DNA of 64,000 bases from Pseudomonas fluorescens (lineage in GTDB: Bacteria > Pseudomonadota > Gammaproteobacteria > Pseudomonadales > Pseudomonadaceae). Of the stretch, positions 46,942 to 55,626 are shown one piece after another (the first letter of the stretch is position 1; each line of letters opens with the position of its first letter). The notes under the pieces were generated by a model. That model was not told where the DNA came from and made no database searches. It was given only the letters and a program-made list of their open reading frames with translations. The stretch lies in the NCBI RefSeq assembly GCF_001623525.1, contig NZ_CP015225.1:4910501-4974500 (forward strand), read 5' to 3'. A program made the translations under genes and the position numbers.

Positions 46942-47817
46942 CTAAGGCCGACTCAGCGCCTCGTACAACGTATTGAGGTTGTATTCGAACAGGCCGGTGA
47001 ACGTGCTCGCCGGTCCGCTGGCGGCGAGTGCGTCGGAGTACAGCGTGCCGCCGATGTGAGCGCCGCTCTCGTCGGCGATCTGCTTGAGCAGGCGCGCGTC
47101 CTTGATGTTTTCCATGAACACCGCTTTGACTTTCGCCTGACGGATCTGGGTAATCAGCGCCGCGACTTCTGCCGCCGACGGTTCACGTTCGGTGGATAAC
47201 CCCTGGGGCGCCATGAACTCGATGCCATAGGCCTGGCCCAGGTAACCGAATGCATCGTGGGACGTCACGATCTTGCGATTACCGGCAGGCAATGCGCCGA
47301 GCTTGGCCTTGGCTTCGGCGAGTAGGGCGTAGATTTTCTTCAGGTATGCCTGGCTGTTGCGTTCGTAGTCGGCCTTGTTGGCCGGGTCGGCAGCTTCCAG
47401 TGCCTTGGTGATGTTGCTGACATACAGCTCGGCGTTCGCCAGGTTGTGCCATGCGTGCGGGTCGGGGATGGTCTCACCGTCCTCATCCAGTGACCGGGGG
47501 ATGACGCCACGGCTGGCGCTGATCACCGGGACGCTGGTTTCGGTGCTGGTCACCAGGCGGTCCAGCCACGGCTCGAAGCCCAAGCCATTCTTGATGATCA
47601 GTTTTGCCCTGAGCAACGCCTTGGCGTCGTCTGGGGTAGGTTCGTAGGTGTGTGCATCGGCGTCCGGCCCGACCATGTTGGTGATTTGAATATGCTCACC
47701 ACCGACCTGTCGGGTCATGTCGGCGAGGATACTGAAGCTGGTCACCACCTGGAGTTTTTCGGCGGCGGACAGGGACATGGACAGCATCAGACTGATTAGC
47801 ACGAGCAGTACGCGCAT
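46942..47817 (-). CDS. Metal (probably zinc) ABC transporter, substrate-binding protein
   Basis: A 291-residue cluster A-I/C9 solute-binding protein with a signal peptide (MRVLLVLISLMLSMSLSAAE). Likely metal ligands are the histidines in DADAHTYEPTPDDAK, DPHAWHNLANAELY and KIVTSHDAFGYL, plus the aspartate in TLYSDALA. It lacks the long His-rich loop of classical ZnuA, so it is closer to the SitA/PsaA form, but the Zur box over its operon points to zinc. The open frame continues upstream through the permease gene; the start at 47817 has GAGGTG and a proper signal peptide. Last gene of the folE2-ATPase-permease-binding protein operon. Confidence 0.88.
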   Translation of the reverse strand: MRVLLVLISLMLSMSLSAAEKLQVVTSFSILADMTRQVGGEHIQITNMVGPDADAHTYEPTPDDAKALLRAKLIIKNGLGFEPWLDRLVTSTETSVPVISASRGVIPRSLDEDGETIPDPHAWHNLANAELYVSNITKALEAADPANKADYERNSQAYLKKIYALLAEAKAKLGALPAGNRKIVTSHDAFGYLGQAYGIEFMAPQGLSTEREPSAAEVAALITQIRQAKVKAVFMENIKDARLLKQIADESGAHIGGTLYSDALAASGPASTFTGLFEYNLNTLYEALSRP

Positions 47818-47828
47818 CGGGAAACACC

Positions 47829-48695
47829 TCATTGGGATGTGAGCAAGGGCGGGCGGCGCAGCAAACCGTGCACCGGCCCGAATACCACCGACAGCAGATA
47901 CGACACGCCCGCCACCAGAACGATGGACGGTCCGCTGGGCAGTGAGTAATAGAACGACAACAGCAGGCCAAGCCAAACCGAGAGGCAACCGAGCAGCGCG
48001 GCGATCAGCATCAGCAGCGGCAGGCGACGGCTCCAGAATCGCGACGCGGCGGCCGGCAGCATCATCAGGCCGACGACCATCAACGCGCCGATGGCCTGGA
48101 AACCGATCACCAGGTTCAGCACCACCAAGGTCAGGAACACGCCGTGGGCCAAAGGGCCGAGACGACTGACGGTTTGCAGGAACAGCGGGTCGAGGGTATC
48201 GAACAGCAGCGGTCGATAAATCAACGCCATCGCCACCAGGCTGGCGCCGGAAACCCACAACATGCCGGTGAGTGTGGGGCCGTCCACCGCCAAGGCCGAG
48301 CCAAACAGCAGATGCAACAAGTCCAGGCGTTTGCCGGCCATGCCGAGGATCAACACGCCGGCCGCCAGGGAAATGGGATAAATCGCCGCGAGGCTGGCGT
48401 CCTCTCGTAGGCCAGTGCGCCGGGTAATCCAGGCGGCGAGCCCGGCCATGCTCAGGCCCGCGCCCAGGCCGCCCAGGGTCAAGGCCGGCAGGCTCACCCC
48501 GGCAAACCAGAAGCCCAGGGCGGCGCCGGGCAGGATGCCGTGAGCCACGGCGTCTCCGATCAGGCTCATGCGCCGAAGAATCAGGAACACCCCCAACGGC
48601 GCCGTGCTGCACGCCAACACCAGGCCACCCAGCAAGGCCCGACGCATGAAGACAAACTCTTGGAAGGGTTGCCAGAAATGCGTGGCCGCGAGCAT
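47829..48695 (-). CDS. Metal ABC transporter, permease
   Basis: A 288-residue ABC-3 family permease with about eight membrane segments. Typical phrases are RRALLGGLVLACSTAPLGVFLILRRMSLIGDAVAHGILPGAALGF near the N-terminus and FQAIGALMVVGLMMLPAAASRFW. It forms the inner-membrane channel for the metal delivered by the binding protein encoded next. The ATG at 48695 shares a base with the stop of the ATPase gene (TGATG); an in-frame GTG lies 12 bases upstream. Confidence 0.9.
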   Translation of the reverse strand: MLAATHFWQPFQEFVFMRRALLGGLVLACSTAPLGVFLILRRMSLIGDAVAHGILPGAALGFWFAGVSLPALTLGGLGAGLSMAGLAAWITRRTGLREDASLAAIYPISLAAGVLILGMAGKRLDLLHLLFGSALAVDGPTLTGMLWVSGASLVAMALIYRPLLFDTLDPLFLQTVSRLGPLAHGVFLTLVVLNLVIGFQAIGALMVVGLMMLPAAASRFWSRRLPLLMLIAALLGCLSVWLGLLLSFYYSLPSGPSIVLVAGVSYLLSVVFGPVHGLLRRPPLLTSQ

Positions 48696-49363
48696 CAGGC
48701 CACCCACGCATGGGGTTGTTGGGCGATCAAATCGACACTGCGGCCCAGCACGCAGCCGGTGTTTTTGATCAGCAGCGTATGGGGGACATGTTGGCGTACC
48801 GCTGCCAGATCATGACACACCACCACGATGGTCCGGCCTGCCGTGTGCCAGCGATGGATGTGTTTCCACAGTAGCGCCTGGCCTTGTTCGTCGAGGGCGG
48901 CGTGGGGTTCGTCGAGCAACAGCAAGGGCGCTTCGGCCAGGCTCAGGCGAGCGAGCAGGGCGCGTTGCAGCTCGCCTCCCGACAGCGCCATTAGCGGACG
49001 CTGCTCAAGGCCGTTCAATGCCCAATCGTCCAGTACGGTCTGCAGTAACTGTCTACGCATGGCTGGCGTGTGGCGATTGCCCCAAGAACCGGCCGCCACC
49101 AGGTCTTGCAAGTTGATGGGGAATTGCCGATCCAGATGTTGCTGCTGGGGCATGAATGAGACGCCACCACGTCGTGGAACATTCAAGGCGACTTTGCCGG
49201 CCAGCGGCTTTTGCAGCCCCGCGAGCACTTTCAATAGGCTGCTTTTGCCCGAGCCGTTGGCACCGATAATGGCGGTGAGGCTGCCTGCCGGTCGCTCCAT
49301 GGCGAGGGGCGGGGTGAGGGGTTGTCCGGGGGCACCCCAGCGCAGTGCTTGGCAGTCGATCAT
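48695..49363 (-). CDS. Metal ABC transporter, ATP-binding protein
   Basis: A 222-residue ABC ATPase with Walker A GANGSGKSSLLKVL, signature motif ALSGGELQRALLARL and Walker B PLLLLDEPHAALDEQGQ, followed by the switch histidine in VVVCHDL. It powers the permease encoded directly downstream. It is on the short side for the family. The start overlaps the folE2 stop (ATGA), so it is co-translated with a zinc-independent enzyme that is itself a Zur target. Confidence 0.9.
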   Translation of the reverse strand: MIDCQALRWGAPGQPLTPPLAMERPAGSLTAIIGANGSGKSSLLKVLAGLQKPLAGKVALNVPRRGGVSFMPQQQHLDRQFPINLQDLVAAGSWGNRHTPAMRRQLLQTVLDDWALNGLEQRPLMALSGGELQRALLARLSLAEAPLLLLDEPHAALDEQGQALLWKHIHRWHTAGRTIVVVCHDLAAVRQHVPHTLLIKNTGCVLGRSVDLIAQQPHAWVA

Positions 49364-50256
49364 GAAGCCTCCCGGGTCCAGCGGCTTTGCGCCACGGCGT
49401 CATGGGCATGAAGGCTTTCGGCGTGAACGACGCGTACATCCAGGGCGGTGATCTCCGATGAGCGGGCGAGGGCCGTGCTCAATCGCCGCGCGGCGTCTTC
49501 GCAGAACATCAGGTTTTGCCCGTTGGCCAGGGCGAAGGCTTGCTCATCGGCGCGTTTCACGGCGGTCTGCACGGCGGTGCCGAGGGCTGCCTCGGCTTGG
49601 TTGATGAACCACTGCAGCGGCAATTCGTCGACAGCGGCGTCCAGACGTAGAGTCAAAGTCGCCATGCTGCGCTGGCTATGCGGGGTGGCAACAATGCCGT
49701 TCGATGAGCCCAGCCAGGCGAGAATTTCGGCATGCTCAAGTTTCTTGTTAGCAAAGTCGTCGACAAATTGCTGTTGGATCAACTGCCGGGCAAGGGCTGC
49801 CGAACAAGGGCAAGTCGAGGAATAGGGGATCTGAATTTTCAGTTCCACGTGGAACATTGTGTTTTTTAACTGAGCTTCGATGCTCACCGGATAACCTTTC
49901 CAGCCTGCCAACGGGCTGATTAACGCCGGACGTTTGAGCAGTAGATTGGTATGCACGCTGAGCGAAGCCGCATGGGATAAGCCTTCATGGCTGTCGAGGA
50001 ATTGCTCCAGGATTCGGCGCAATAGCGCTGGCGAAAGTGGCGTCTCTTCCAGCAACCCCAGCGCCAGATATAAACGCGACATATGAATGCCGCGTGCCTC
50101 GCTGTCATCGAGGCTCACACCGGCGTCGACCGTTGCGCTGAGGCGCTGGCCATCAATCAACACCGGCGTTGCGATACCACACATGCCTACCCAATCAAGG
50201 GGCAGGGTTTGATGTGAAACCTGCGCAGCCACATCGGGCAGCGTTAACGCATTCAT
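49360..50256 (-). CDS. folE2: Zinc-independent GTP cyclohydrolase I (type IB)
   Basis: A 298-residue GTP cyclohydrolase of the FolE2/COG1469 family, which makes the folate precursor 7,8-dihydroneopterin triphosphate without zinc and so replaces FolE when zinc is short. Family phrases are GMCGIATPV, RGIHMSRLYLAL, the active-site IPYSSTCPCSAALARQL and LMFCEDAARRL. The start is the ATG at 50256; a perfect Zur box lies 31-45 bases upstream. First gene of the metal ABC transporter operon. Confidence 0.93.
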   Translation of the reverse strand: MNALTLPDVAAQVSHQTLPLDWVGMCGIATPVLIDGQRLSATVDAGVSLDDSEARGIHMSRLYLALGLLEETPLSPALLRRILEQFLDSHEGLSHAASLSVHTNLLLKRPALISPLAGWKGYPVSIEAQLKNTMFHVELKIQIPYSSTCPCSAALARQLIQQQFVDDFANKKLEHAEILAWLGSSNGIVATPHSQRSMATLTLRLDAAVDELPLQWFINQAEAALGTAVQTAVKRADEQAFALANGQNLMFCEDAARRLSTALARSSEITALDVRVVHAESLHAHDAVAQSRWTREAS

Positions 50257-50286
50257 GGTCAAGGCCCATCGAAGGTTAAAATTAGA

Positions 50287-50301
50287 TGTTATAGTATAAC
50301 A
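50287..50301. promoter_or_regulatory. Zur box upstream of folE2
   Basis: TGTTATAGTATAACA is a perfect palindrome around a central G and matches the proteobacterial Zur operator core GTTATA-N-TATAAC exactly. It lies 31-45 bases before the folE2 start codon, where zinc-loaded Zur would cover the promoter. Confidence 0.9.
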
Positions 50302-50371
50302 GTTAATTTCAAGAAGCCTTTTCCATGAAAGGAGTTTCATCTCCCTGAATGTTCACGTTCCACGTGAAACA

Positions 50372-50764
50372 TTAACGCGATGAATCCTGGCATCCGTTCA
50401 TGCGGCCGCATGTAAATGCGCCGGTGCTACCGCCCGAGCTGGAAAAACGATTGAGGGTTGTCCAGCCCACACGCTGGCTGTATCCAACCCAACTTTCCCC
50501 ATCCGACGCCAGTCCGGTAAAGAACGTGAGCTGACCGTAACGGCTGTTCGTTTGCGCCCAATAGCGGCGAGTGGTGGCTTCAAAACCACGTAAATAAATA
50601 GTGTTTCCAGCCGTCGCAACGCTATAGGCATTGCCTTGCATATCCACACACGCCAGCAAATTCGCGCTACGGGTGCAGTTTGCCAAGAGCGGACTCTGGG
50701 CCGCAGCGCCTGACGCCCACAGCAACAATGAGCCCGCAAAAACAAATTTCAGAGGATTGCGCAT
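50372..50764 (-). CDS. Small secreted Cys-containing protein under a Zur box
   Basis: A 130-residue protein with a signal peptide (MRNPLKFVFAGSLLLWASGAAAQ) and four cysteines in the mature part (LANCTRS, LLACVDM, FTCGRMNGCQD), enough for two disulfides. The rest is rich in aromatic and polar residues (RRYWAQTNSRYGQLTFF, ESWVGYSQRVGW), suggesting a small beta-barrel. It starts 49 bases from a perfect Zur box shared with zigA, so it should be made in zinc starvation. I do not recognise a function. Confidence 0.72.
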   Translation of the reverse strand: MRNPLKFVFAGSLLLWASGAAAQSPLLANCTRSANLLACVDMQGNAYSVATAGNTIYLRGFEATTRRYWAQTNSRYGQLTFFTGLASDGESWVGYSQRVGWTTLNRFSSSGGSTGAFTCGRMNGCQDSSR

Positions 50765-50812
50765 GAATGGATCTCAGACCAATGAGGAGCGGCGGGGCTG
50801 GTTGAACTGCGT

Positions 50813-50827
50813 TGTTATACTATAACA
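50813..50827. promoter_or_regulatory. Zur box between the secreted protein gene and zigA
   Basis: TGTTATACTATAACA has the same arms as the box at 50287-50301 with a different central base. It lies 49 bases from the minus-strand gene at 50764 and 65 bases from zigA at 50892, and so can control both directions. Confidence 0.9.
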
Positions 50828-50891
50828 TAAAGACAACCAAGCCCTGAAAACGAGCCGTCATCGAAGCGGCCGCCCGATGAGGATATACCTG

Positions 50892-52100
50892 ATGCCCAAT
50901 CGTCTTCCCGTAACCGTGCTTTCCGGATTCCTCGGTGCCGGTAAAAGCACACTGCTCAACCACGTTTTGCGTAATCGCGACAATCTACGAGTTGCGGTGA
51001 TCGTCAACGATATGAGCGAGATCAACATCGATGGCAGCGAAGTCCAGCGAGATGTCACCCTGAGTCGTTCCGAAGAAAAACTGGTGGAAATGAGCAACGG
51101 CTGCATCTGCTGCACGTTGCGCGAGGACTTGCTCAAAGAAGTCGGGCAACTCGCCAGGGAAGGGCGTTTCGATTACCTGCTGATCGAATCCACCGGTATT
51201 TCCGAACCGTTGCCAGTGGCGGAAACCTTCACGTTTCGTGATGAAGAAGGCCGAAGCCTGGCCGATGTGGCGCGACTCGACACCCTGGTCACGGTGGTCG
51301 ATGGGGTGAATTTCCTGCTGGATTACCAGGCTGCCGAAAGCCTGGCGTCACGGGGCGAAACCCTGGGTGAGGAGGATGAGCGCTCGATCACAGACCTGCT
51401 GATCGAACAAATCGAGTTCGCCGACGTGATTCTGATCAGCAAGATCGACCTGATCAGTCAGCATGAGCGGGAAGAGTTGACGGCGATTCTGCAGCGTCTC
51501 AACGCCCAGGCGCAGATCATTCCGATGGTCATGGGGCAGGTGCCACTGGGCAGAATCCTCGACACAGGCCTTTTCGACTTCGAACGCGCCGCCCAGGCAC
51601 CTGGCTGGCTACAGGAACTGCGTGGCGAGCATGTGCCAGAAACCGAGGAATATGGCATCGCCTCGACCGCTTACCGAGCACGCCGGCCATTTCATCCCGA
51701 GCGGTTCTTCAATTTTATCGACCGTCCGTGGCCCAATGGCAAACTCCTGCGCTCCAAGGGGTTCTTCTGGCTGGCCAGCAAACCTGAAGAAGCGGGCAAC
51801 TGGTCCCAGGCTGGCGGCTTGATGCGACATGGCTTCGCCGGGCGCTGGTGGCGGTTCGTGCCGAAAAACCAATGGCCCCAGGATGAAGAGAGCACAGCGG
51901 CGATCATGAAGAACTGGCTGGCTGCCACAGGCGATTGCCGTCAGGAGCTGGTCTTCATTGGTCAGGACATTGATTTTGGCCAACTCGCCGCTGAACTGGA
52001 CGCTTGCCTGCTCACCGATGCGGAAATGGCCCTCGGGGTCGAAAATTGGCGGCTGTTGCCGGATCCGTTCGGCCCGTGGCATGACGAGGTCGCGGCGTGA
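50892..52100 (+). CDS. zigA: CobW/COG0523-family GTPase, zinc chaperone type
   Basis: A 402-residue G3E-family GTPase. The P-loop is GFLGAGKST (12-20), the metal-binding CxCC motif is CICC (71-74), Walker B is [11 protein letters not shown], and the base-recognition motif appears as ISKIDLI. A C-terminal CobW_C domain follows (about 290-400). Zur-controlled members of this family deliver zinc to client proteins in starvation. The start at 50892 ([13 protein letters not shown]) is preceded by GAGG; an in-frame ATG lies 15 bases earlier. The DUF1826 gene is fused to it by a TGATG overlap. Confidence 0.9.
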   Translation: MPNRLPVTVLSGFLGAGKSTLLNHVLRNRDNLRVAVIVNDMSEINIDGSEVQRDVTLSRSEEKLVEMSNGCICCTLREDLLKEVGQLAREGRFDYLLIESTGISEPLPVAETFTFRDEEGRSLADVARLDTLVTVVDGVNFLLDYQAAESLASRGETLGEEDERSITDLLIEQIEFADVILISKIDLISQHEREELTAILQRLNAQAQIIPMVMGQVPLGRILDTGLFDFERAAQAPGWLQELRGEHVPETEEYGIASTAYRARRPFHPERFFNFIDRPWPNGKLLRSKGFFWLASKPEEAGNWSQAGGLMRHGFAGRWWRFVPKNQWPQDEESTAAIMKNWLAATGDCRQELVFIGQDIDFGQLAAELDACLLTDAEMALGVENWRLLPDPFGPWHDEVAA

Positions 52101-52750
52101 TGCTGGCGCCCAGTCTGAAAAGGGCTACGCAGGCACGACAGGTCCAAGGTGATACGCCAGGGGTACTCACGCAGATCCTGGACGACGGCACCAACCTGGC
52201 GATCTGGCAGCGTCAGCTTCCTGCGCACATCAGCGATTTTGCGGCCATGGTGTTGGCGATGGACCAGTCCTTGGCCGAATCACGCGTGCTTGAGTTGCCG
52301 GAGGAAGACTCGCAGCCGGCGTTGCAGGGCCTGGCTGCAGGTTTCAGCGACCTGCAAGGCTATGAAGGCTTTATCGCCGATGTCTCCTGGCTCGTCAGTG
52401 CATTTGCCTGCCTATTGGGTGCCCAACGTGTCGGCCTGCGCCTGCGCACGTTGGACAAGGCGATGTGCCCACGTTTCCACGTTGACCACGTACCGGTGCG
52501 GCTGCTGACCACCTATGCGGGTGTCGGCAGCCAGTGGCTCGAGGAAGGTGTCATGGACCGTCGACGACTGGCCGAGCCTGAGGCTGAGCCCAGTGACCCA
52601 CGCGTGATCCAGCAGTTTCGTTGCGGTGATGTGGGTTTGCTTAAAGGCGAAAAATGGCGCGGTAACGAAGGCCTTGGCCTGATTCATCGATCACCGGAGC
52701 CGGCGCCGGGAGAGCGTCGATTGATTCTAACGCTGGATTGGCTGGCTTAA
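52100..52750 (+). CDS. DUF1826 protein, possible Fe(II)/2-oxoglutarate oxygenase
   Basis: A 216-residue DUF1826-family protein of unassigned function, coupled to zigA by TGATG (an in-frame GTG one codon earlier is an alternative start). From His127 the sequence reads FHVDHVPVRLLTTYAG, and near the C-terminus IHRSPEPAPGERRLILTLDW. The set His127-x-Asp129, His196 and Arg206 matches in order and spacing the H-x-D...H...R signature of Fe(II)/2-oxoglutarate oxygenases. No signal peptide is present, so it acts in the cytoplasm. The oxygenase idea is my inference; operon position makes it part of the zinc-starvation response. Confidence 0.8.
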   Translation: MLAPSLKRATQARQVQGDTPGVLTQILDDGTNLAIWQRQLPAHISDFAAMVLAMDQSLAESRVLELPEEDSQPALQGLAAGFSDLQGYEGFIADVSWLVSAFACLLGAQRVGLRLRTLDKAMCPRFHVDHVPVRLLTTYAGVGSQWLEEGVMDRRRLAEPEAEPSDPRVIQQFRCGDVGLLKGEKWRGNEGLGLIHRSPEPAPGERRLILTLDWLA

Positions 52751-53100
52751 GGCTTGAGCCAGGTGCCTTGGCTTTGCCCTTCGCAAAATGGCTGCAGGTA
52801 CGCGGCATCGGTCGCCACGCCGTAATAGTGAATATCCTGGCGGTAAGGCATATTGGCGACCTGGGCGTTGCTGCAGATGCCGAACGCGCCGCCAGGGCAT
52901 TGATCGACGTATTGCACCTCGACTTTCTGGCCGGCAAGGTTTGGCTGGCAGAAACCATCGGCAAACAGCTTCTGCGGGATGTTGCGGTTCTGCTGGCAGA
53001 CCTTCACATCCAGCCGTTCCGCCTGACTGTGCACCACACAGGCCTGGGCCAGTGCCTGGTTGGAAGTCAGTGCCAGTAACAACCAGCCGATCATTCGCAT
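52747..53100 (-). CDS. Small secreted six-cysteine protein
   Basis: A 117-residue protein with a signal peptide (MRMIGWLLLALTSNQALAQA) and six cysteines in the mature part (ACVVH, KVCQQN, GFCQPN, QCPGG, GICSN, FCEGQ), probably three disulfides. The start at 53100 follows a strong GGAGGTG; the frame is open further upstream. It overlaps the end of the DUF1826 gene by 4 bases and is divergent from the second CobW gene with only 27 bases between start codons. Function unknown; position suggests a link with metal stress. Confidence 0.72.
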   Translation of the reverse strand: MRMIGWLLLALTSNQALAQACVVHSQAERLDVKVCQQNRNIPQKLFADGFCQPNLAGQKVEVQYVDQCPGGAFGICSNAQVANMPYRQDIHYYGVATDAAYLQPFCEGQSQGTWLKP

Positions 53101-53127
53101 ATTCACCTCCATCGAAAGTCGTCGATT

Positions 53128-54093
53128 ATGTTGCAGCACATTCCCACCCATGTCATCGCCGGTCCCTTGGGCGCCGGCAAGACCAGCCTGATCAGGCATC
53201 TGCTGGCGCAGCGCCCGGCCAATGAGCGCTGGGCGGTGCTGATCAATGAGTTTGGCCAGATCGGCCTGGATGCCGCGTTGCTGACCCAGGCTGGCGATGG
53301 TATCGCACTGGGCGAAGTGGCCGGCGGCTGCTTGTGCTGTGTCAACGGTGCGCCATTTCAGATCGGTCTTGGGCGTTTGCTACGTAAGGCCCGGCCGGAT
53401 CGGCTATTCATCGAACCCTCGGGCCTGGGGCATCCGGCACAGTTGATGCGACAACTGAGTGAAGCGCCATGGCTCGGTGTGCTCGCGGTGCAACCCTGTG
53501 TGCTGGTGCTGGATGCCCGGGCGATGGCGGACGGCAAGCCTTTGCCCGACGCGCAGCAACAAACCCTGGCGGCTGCCGGACTGCTGGTGCTGAACAAGTC
53601 CGAGTCCCTCACACAAGCCGATCGTGAATGGCTGACGGCGCAGTTGCCAGGGCGTGCGTTGTACTGGACGCAACAGGCTGCGTTGCCGATCGATCGATTG
53701 CCAGGCCTTGCGGCTCGGGGCAGTGGGGCTGTGGATAACTTGAATCTACCAAAGCGCTTGGGCCAGATGCCGGCCATTTGGTCCGACCCGACGCTGCCGA
53801 TCTGCTTGTATCAGCAGCAGGACGGTGGTTGGAGTATTGGTTGGCGCTGGCATCCCAGCCAGCAATTCGACGCAGCGGCATTGACGCGATGGCTACAAGG
53901 CCAAGACTGGAAACGGGCGAAAATGGTTATCCACAGCGTCGACGGTTGGATTTCAGCCAATGCGCTGGAAGGGGCGGTGCTGGGTTGGCAAGCCAGTGAG
54001 TGGCGCCAGGATTCTCGGATCGAGCTGATTTTCGATCAGGTGCAAGATGTCGATCGCCTGCAGGCCGAGCTGGCGAACTGTCGGTGTCGCTGA
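53128..54093 (+). CDS. Second CobW/COG0523-family GTPase
   Basis: A 321-residue G3E GTPase with P-loop AGPLGAGKTS (11-20), metal motif CLCC (68-71, in GGCLCCVNGAPF), Walker B LFIEPSGLGHP and NKSE as the base-recognition motif. It is about 80 residues shorter than ZigA and its C-terminal domain is reduced. It probably handles zinc like its neighbour, possibly for a different client. No separate Zur box is visible in the 27-base gap before it, so if it is Zur-controlled, transcription must come from zigA. Confidence 0.86.
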   Translation: MLQHIPTHVIAGPLGAGKTSLIRHLLAQRPANERWAVLINEFGQIGLDAALLTQAGDGIALGEVAGGCLCCVNGAPFQIGLGRLLRKARPDRLFIEPSGLGHPAQLMRQLSEAPWLGVLAVQPCVLVLDARAMADGKPLPDAQQQTLAAAGLLVLNKSESLTQADREWLTAQLPGRALYWTQQAALPIDRLPGLAARGSGAVDNLNLPKRLGQMPAIWSDPTLPICLYQQQDGGWSIGWRWHPSQQFDAAALTRWLQGQDWKRAKMVIHSVDGWISANALEGAVLGWQASEWRQDSRIELIFDQVQDVDRLQAELANCRCR

Positions 54094-54105
54094 GTCAACG
54101 CTGTT

Positions 54106-54528
54106 TCAAGGCTTCCACTTGTTGTGTTCCTGGCGCCACTGGCTCAATTCGATAACTTCAGCCCTGGGCCTGGTCTGGGCCGGTTCGATGGGCGCTGGCG
54201 GTGTTTCTTCAAAGGGCATCGGGTAGGGCGCCAGCTCTATGTGTGCGCTGTGGGCACCAAATTGGGTGATGCTGCCCGAATGGCGGCTTTCGCCGGTGAC
54301 GGTGAACTCGAAGGTGTAGACGCGAGCCAGGCGTCGCCGACCATTGGCGTCCTTCATGAAGCCGATTTTTTTTAGCGCCACGTTGCCGTCCAGCAGTTCG
54401 ATCTTGAGGTTGGTGCAATGCTGCATGACCCTCGCCAACGCCCGTTCGCGCAAGCCATGGTTGTGCCACAGCCAGGCGCCGCCGGTAGCCAGCAGCATCA
54501 GCACGAAGATGTTTCCAAGGGTCAGCAT
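54106..54528 (-). CDS. DUF3301 membrane-anchored protein
   Basis: A 140-residue protein with an N-terminal membrane anchor (MLTLGNIFVLMLLATGGAWLW) and a DUF3301-type soluble part (ERALARVMQHCTNLKIELLDGNVALKKIGFMKDANGRRRLARVYTFEFTVTG) facing the cytoplasm or periplasm. The C-terminal 45 residues are proline-rich and probably unstructured. No function is known for the family. It stands alone between two plus-strand genes. Confidence 0.82.
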   Translation of the reverse strand: MLTLGNIFVLMLLATGGAWLWHNHGLRERALARVMQHCTNLKIELLDGNVALKKIGFMKDANGRRRLARVYTFEFTVTGESRHSGSITQFGAHSAHIELAPYPMPFEETPPAPIEPAQTRPRAEVIELSQWRQEHNKWKP

Positions 54529-54647
54529 GAACGAAGTGCTCCAACAAGTTGCTGTCAGCTTAACTGCCTCGCCGGTCTGTCGTACAGGCTGCGTTTAGTC
54601 GCATACTGCGCGGCTTGAATTTCAATCGTTTTACGGAAACTTCCCGC

Positions 54648-55520
54648 ATGAAACGTACGCCTCATCTGCTTGCCATTCAGTCCCACGTGGTGTTCGGTCA
54701 CGCTGGCAATAGCGCCGCGGTGTTTCCGATGCAGCGGGTCGGCGTGAACGTCTGGCCGCTCAATACCGTGCAGTTTTCCAATCACACCCAGTACGGCCAA
54801 TGGACCGGTGAGGTGCTGGCGCCGGAGCAGATACCGGCATTGGTAGAAGGCATTGCCGCTATCGGTGAGCTGGGGCATTGCGATGCGGTGTTGTCCGGTT
54901 ACCTGGGCAGCGCGGCTCAGGGGCGGGCGATTCTGACGGGTGTGGCGCGGATCAAGGCCGCCAATCCGAAGGCGCTGTACCTGTGTGACCCGGTTATGGG
55001 GCATCCAGAGAAGGGCTGTATCGTGGCGCCCGAGGTGAGTGAATTTCTCCTGGAAGAAGCCGCTGCCGTGGCGGACCTCATGTGCCCGAACCAACTGGAG
55101 CTGGACAGTTTTTCGGGACGCAAGGCGCAGTCTTTGCTCGACTGCCTGGCCATGGCCCGGGCGTTGCTGGCCCGTGGACCGAAGGCGGTGCTGGTCAAGC
55201 ACCTGGCCTACCCTGGCAAGCCGGATGACAGCTTCGAAATGCTGTTGGTGACCGCCGATGGCAATTGGCACCTGCGCCGTCCGCTGCTGGCTTTCCCGCG
55301 CCAGCCGGTGGGTGTGGGTGACCTGACCTCGGGGTTGTTCCTGGCGCGGATACTATTGGGGGACAGCCTGGTGGCGGCACTCGAATTCACCGCGGCGGCG
55401 GTGCATGAAGTGCTGCTGGAAACCCAGGCCTGCACCAGCTATGAGCTGGAACTGGTCCGTGCCCAGGACCGGATCGCCCATCCACGGGTGCGGTTCGAGG
55501 CTGTGCCAATCAGTCTCTGA
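54648..55520 (+). CDS. pdxY: Pyridoxal kinase
   Basis: A 290-residue ribokinase-family enzyme that phosphorylates pyridoxal to PLP in the salvage pathway. Landmarks are [44 protein letters not shown] at the N-terminus (substrate site), [17 protein letters not shown] and the catalytic GxGD as [15 protein letters not shown]. The start at 54648 gives the standard PdxY N-terminus. A REP pair follows the stop. Confidence 0.93.
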   Translation: MKRTPHLLAIQSHVVFGHAGNSAAVFPMQRVGVNVWPLNTVQFSNHTQYGQWTGEVLAPEQIPALVEGIAAIGELGHCDAVLSGYLGSAAQGRAILTGVARIKAANPKALYLCDPVMGHPEKGCIVAPEVSEFLLEEAAAVADLMCPNQLELDSFSGRKAQSLLDCLAMARALLARGPKAVLVKHLAYPGKPDDSFEMLLVTADGNWHLRRPLLAFPRQPVGVGDLTSGLFLARILLGDSLVAALEFTAAAVHEVLLETQACTSYELELVRAQDRIAHPRVRFEAVPISL

Positions 55521-55532
55521 TCAATGCAGCCC

Positions 55533-55622
55533 CTTGTGGGAGCGAGCTTGCTCGCGATGAGGGCATCACATTCAACATAGAGGTTGGCTGTGACATCGCC
55601 ATCGCGAGTAAGCTCCCACATG
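55533..55622. repeat. REPIN-type inverted repeat 5
   Basis: Arms with TTGTGGGAGCGAGCTTGCTC and an inverted copy that has lost four bases lie around a spacer of about 40 bases, between the convergent pdxY and thioesterase genes. The shortened second arm suggests the copy is decaying. Confidence 0.85.
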
Positions 55623-55626
55623 TCGG

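Noticed and set aside
46942..48711. A 589-codon frame that would fuse new sequence to the metal-binding protein
   Set aside because: The first half is an out-of-frame reading of the ABC permease. The binding protein has its own ribosome binding site and signal peptide at 47817.
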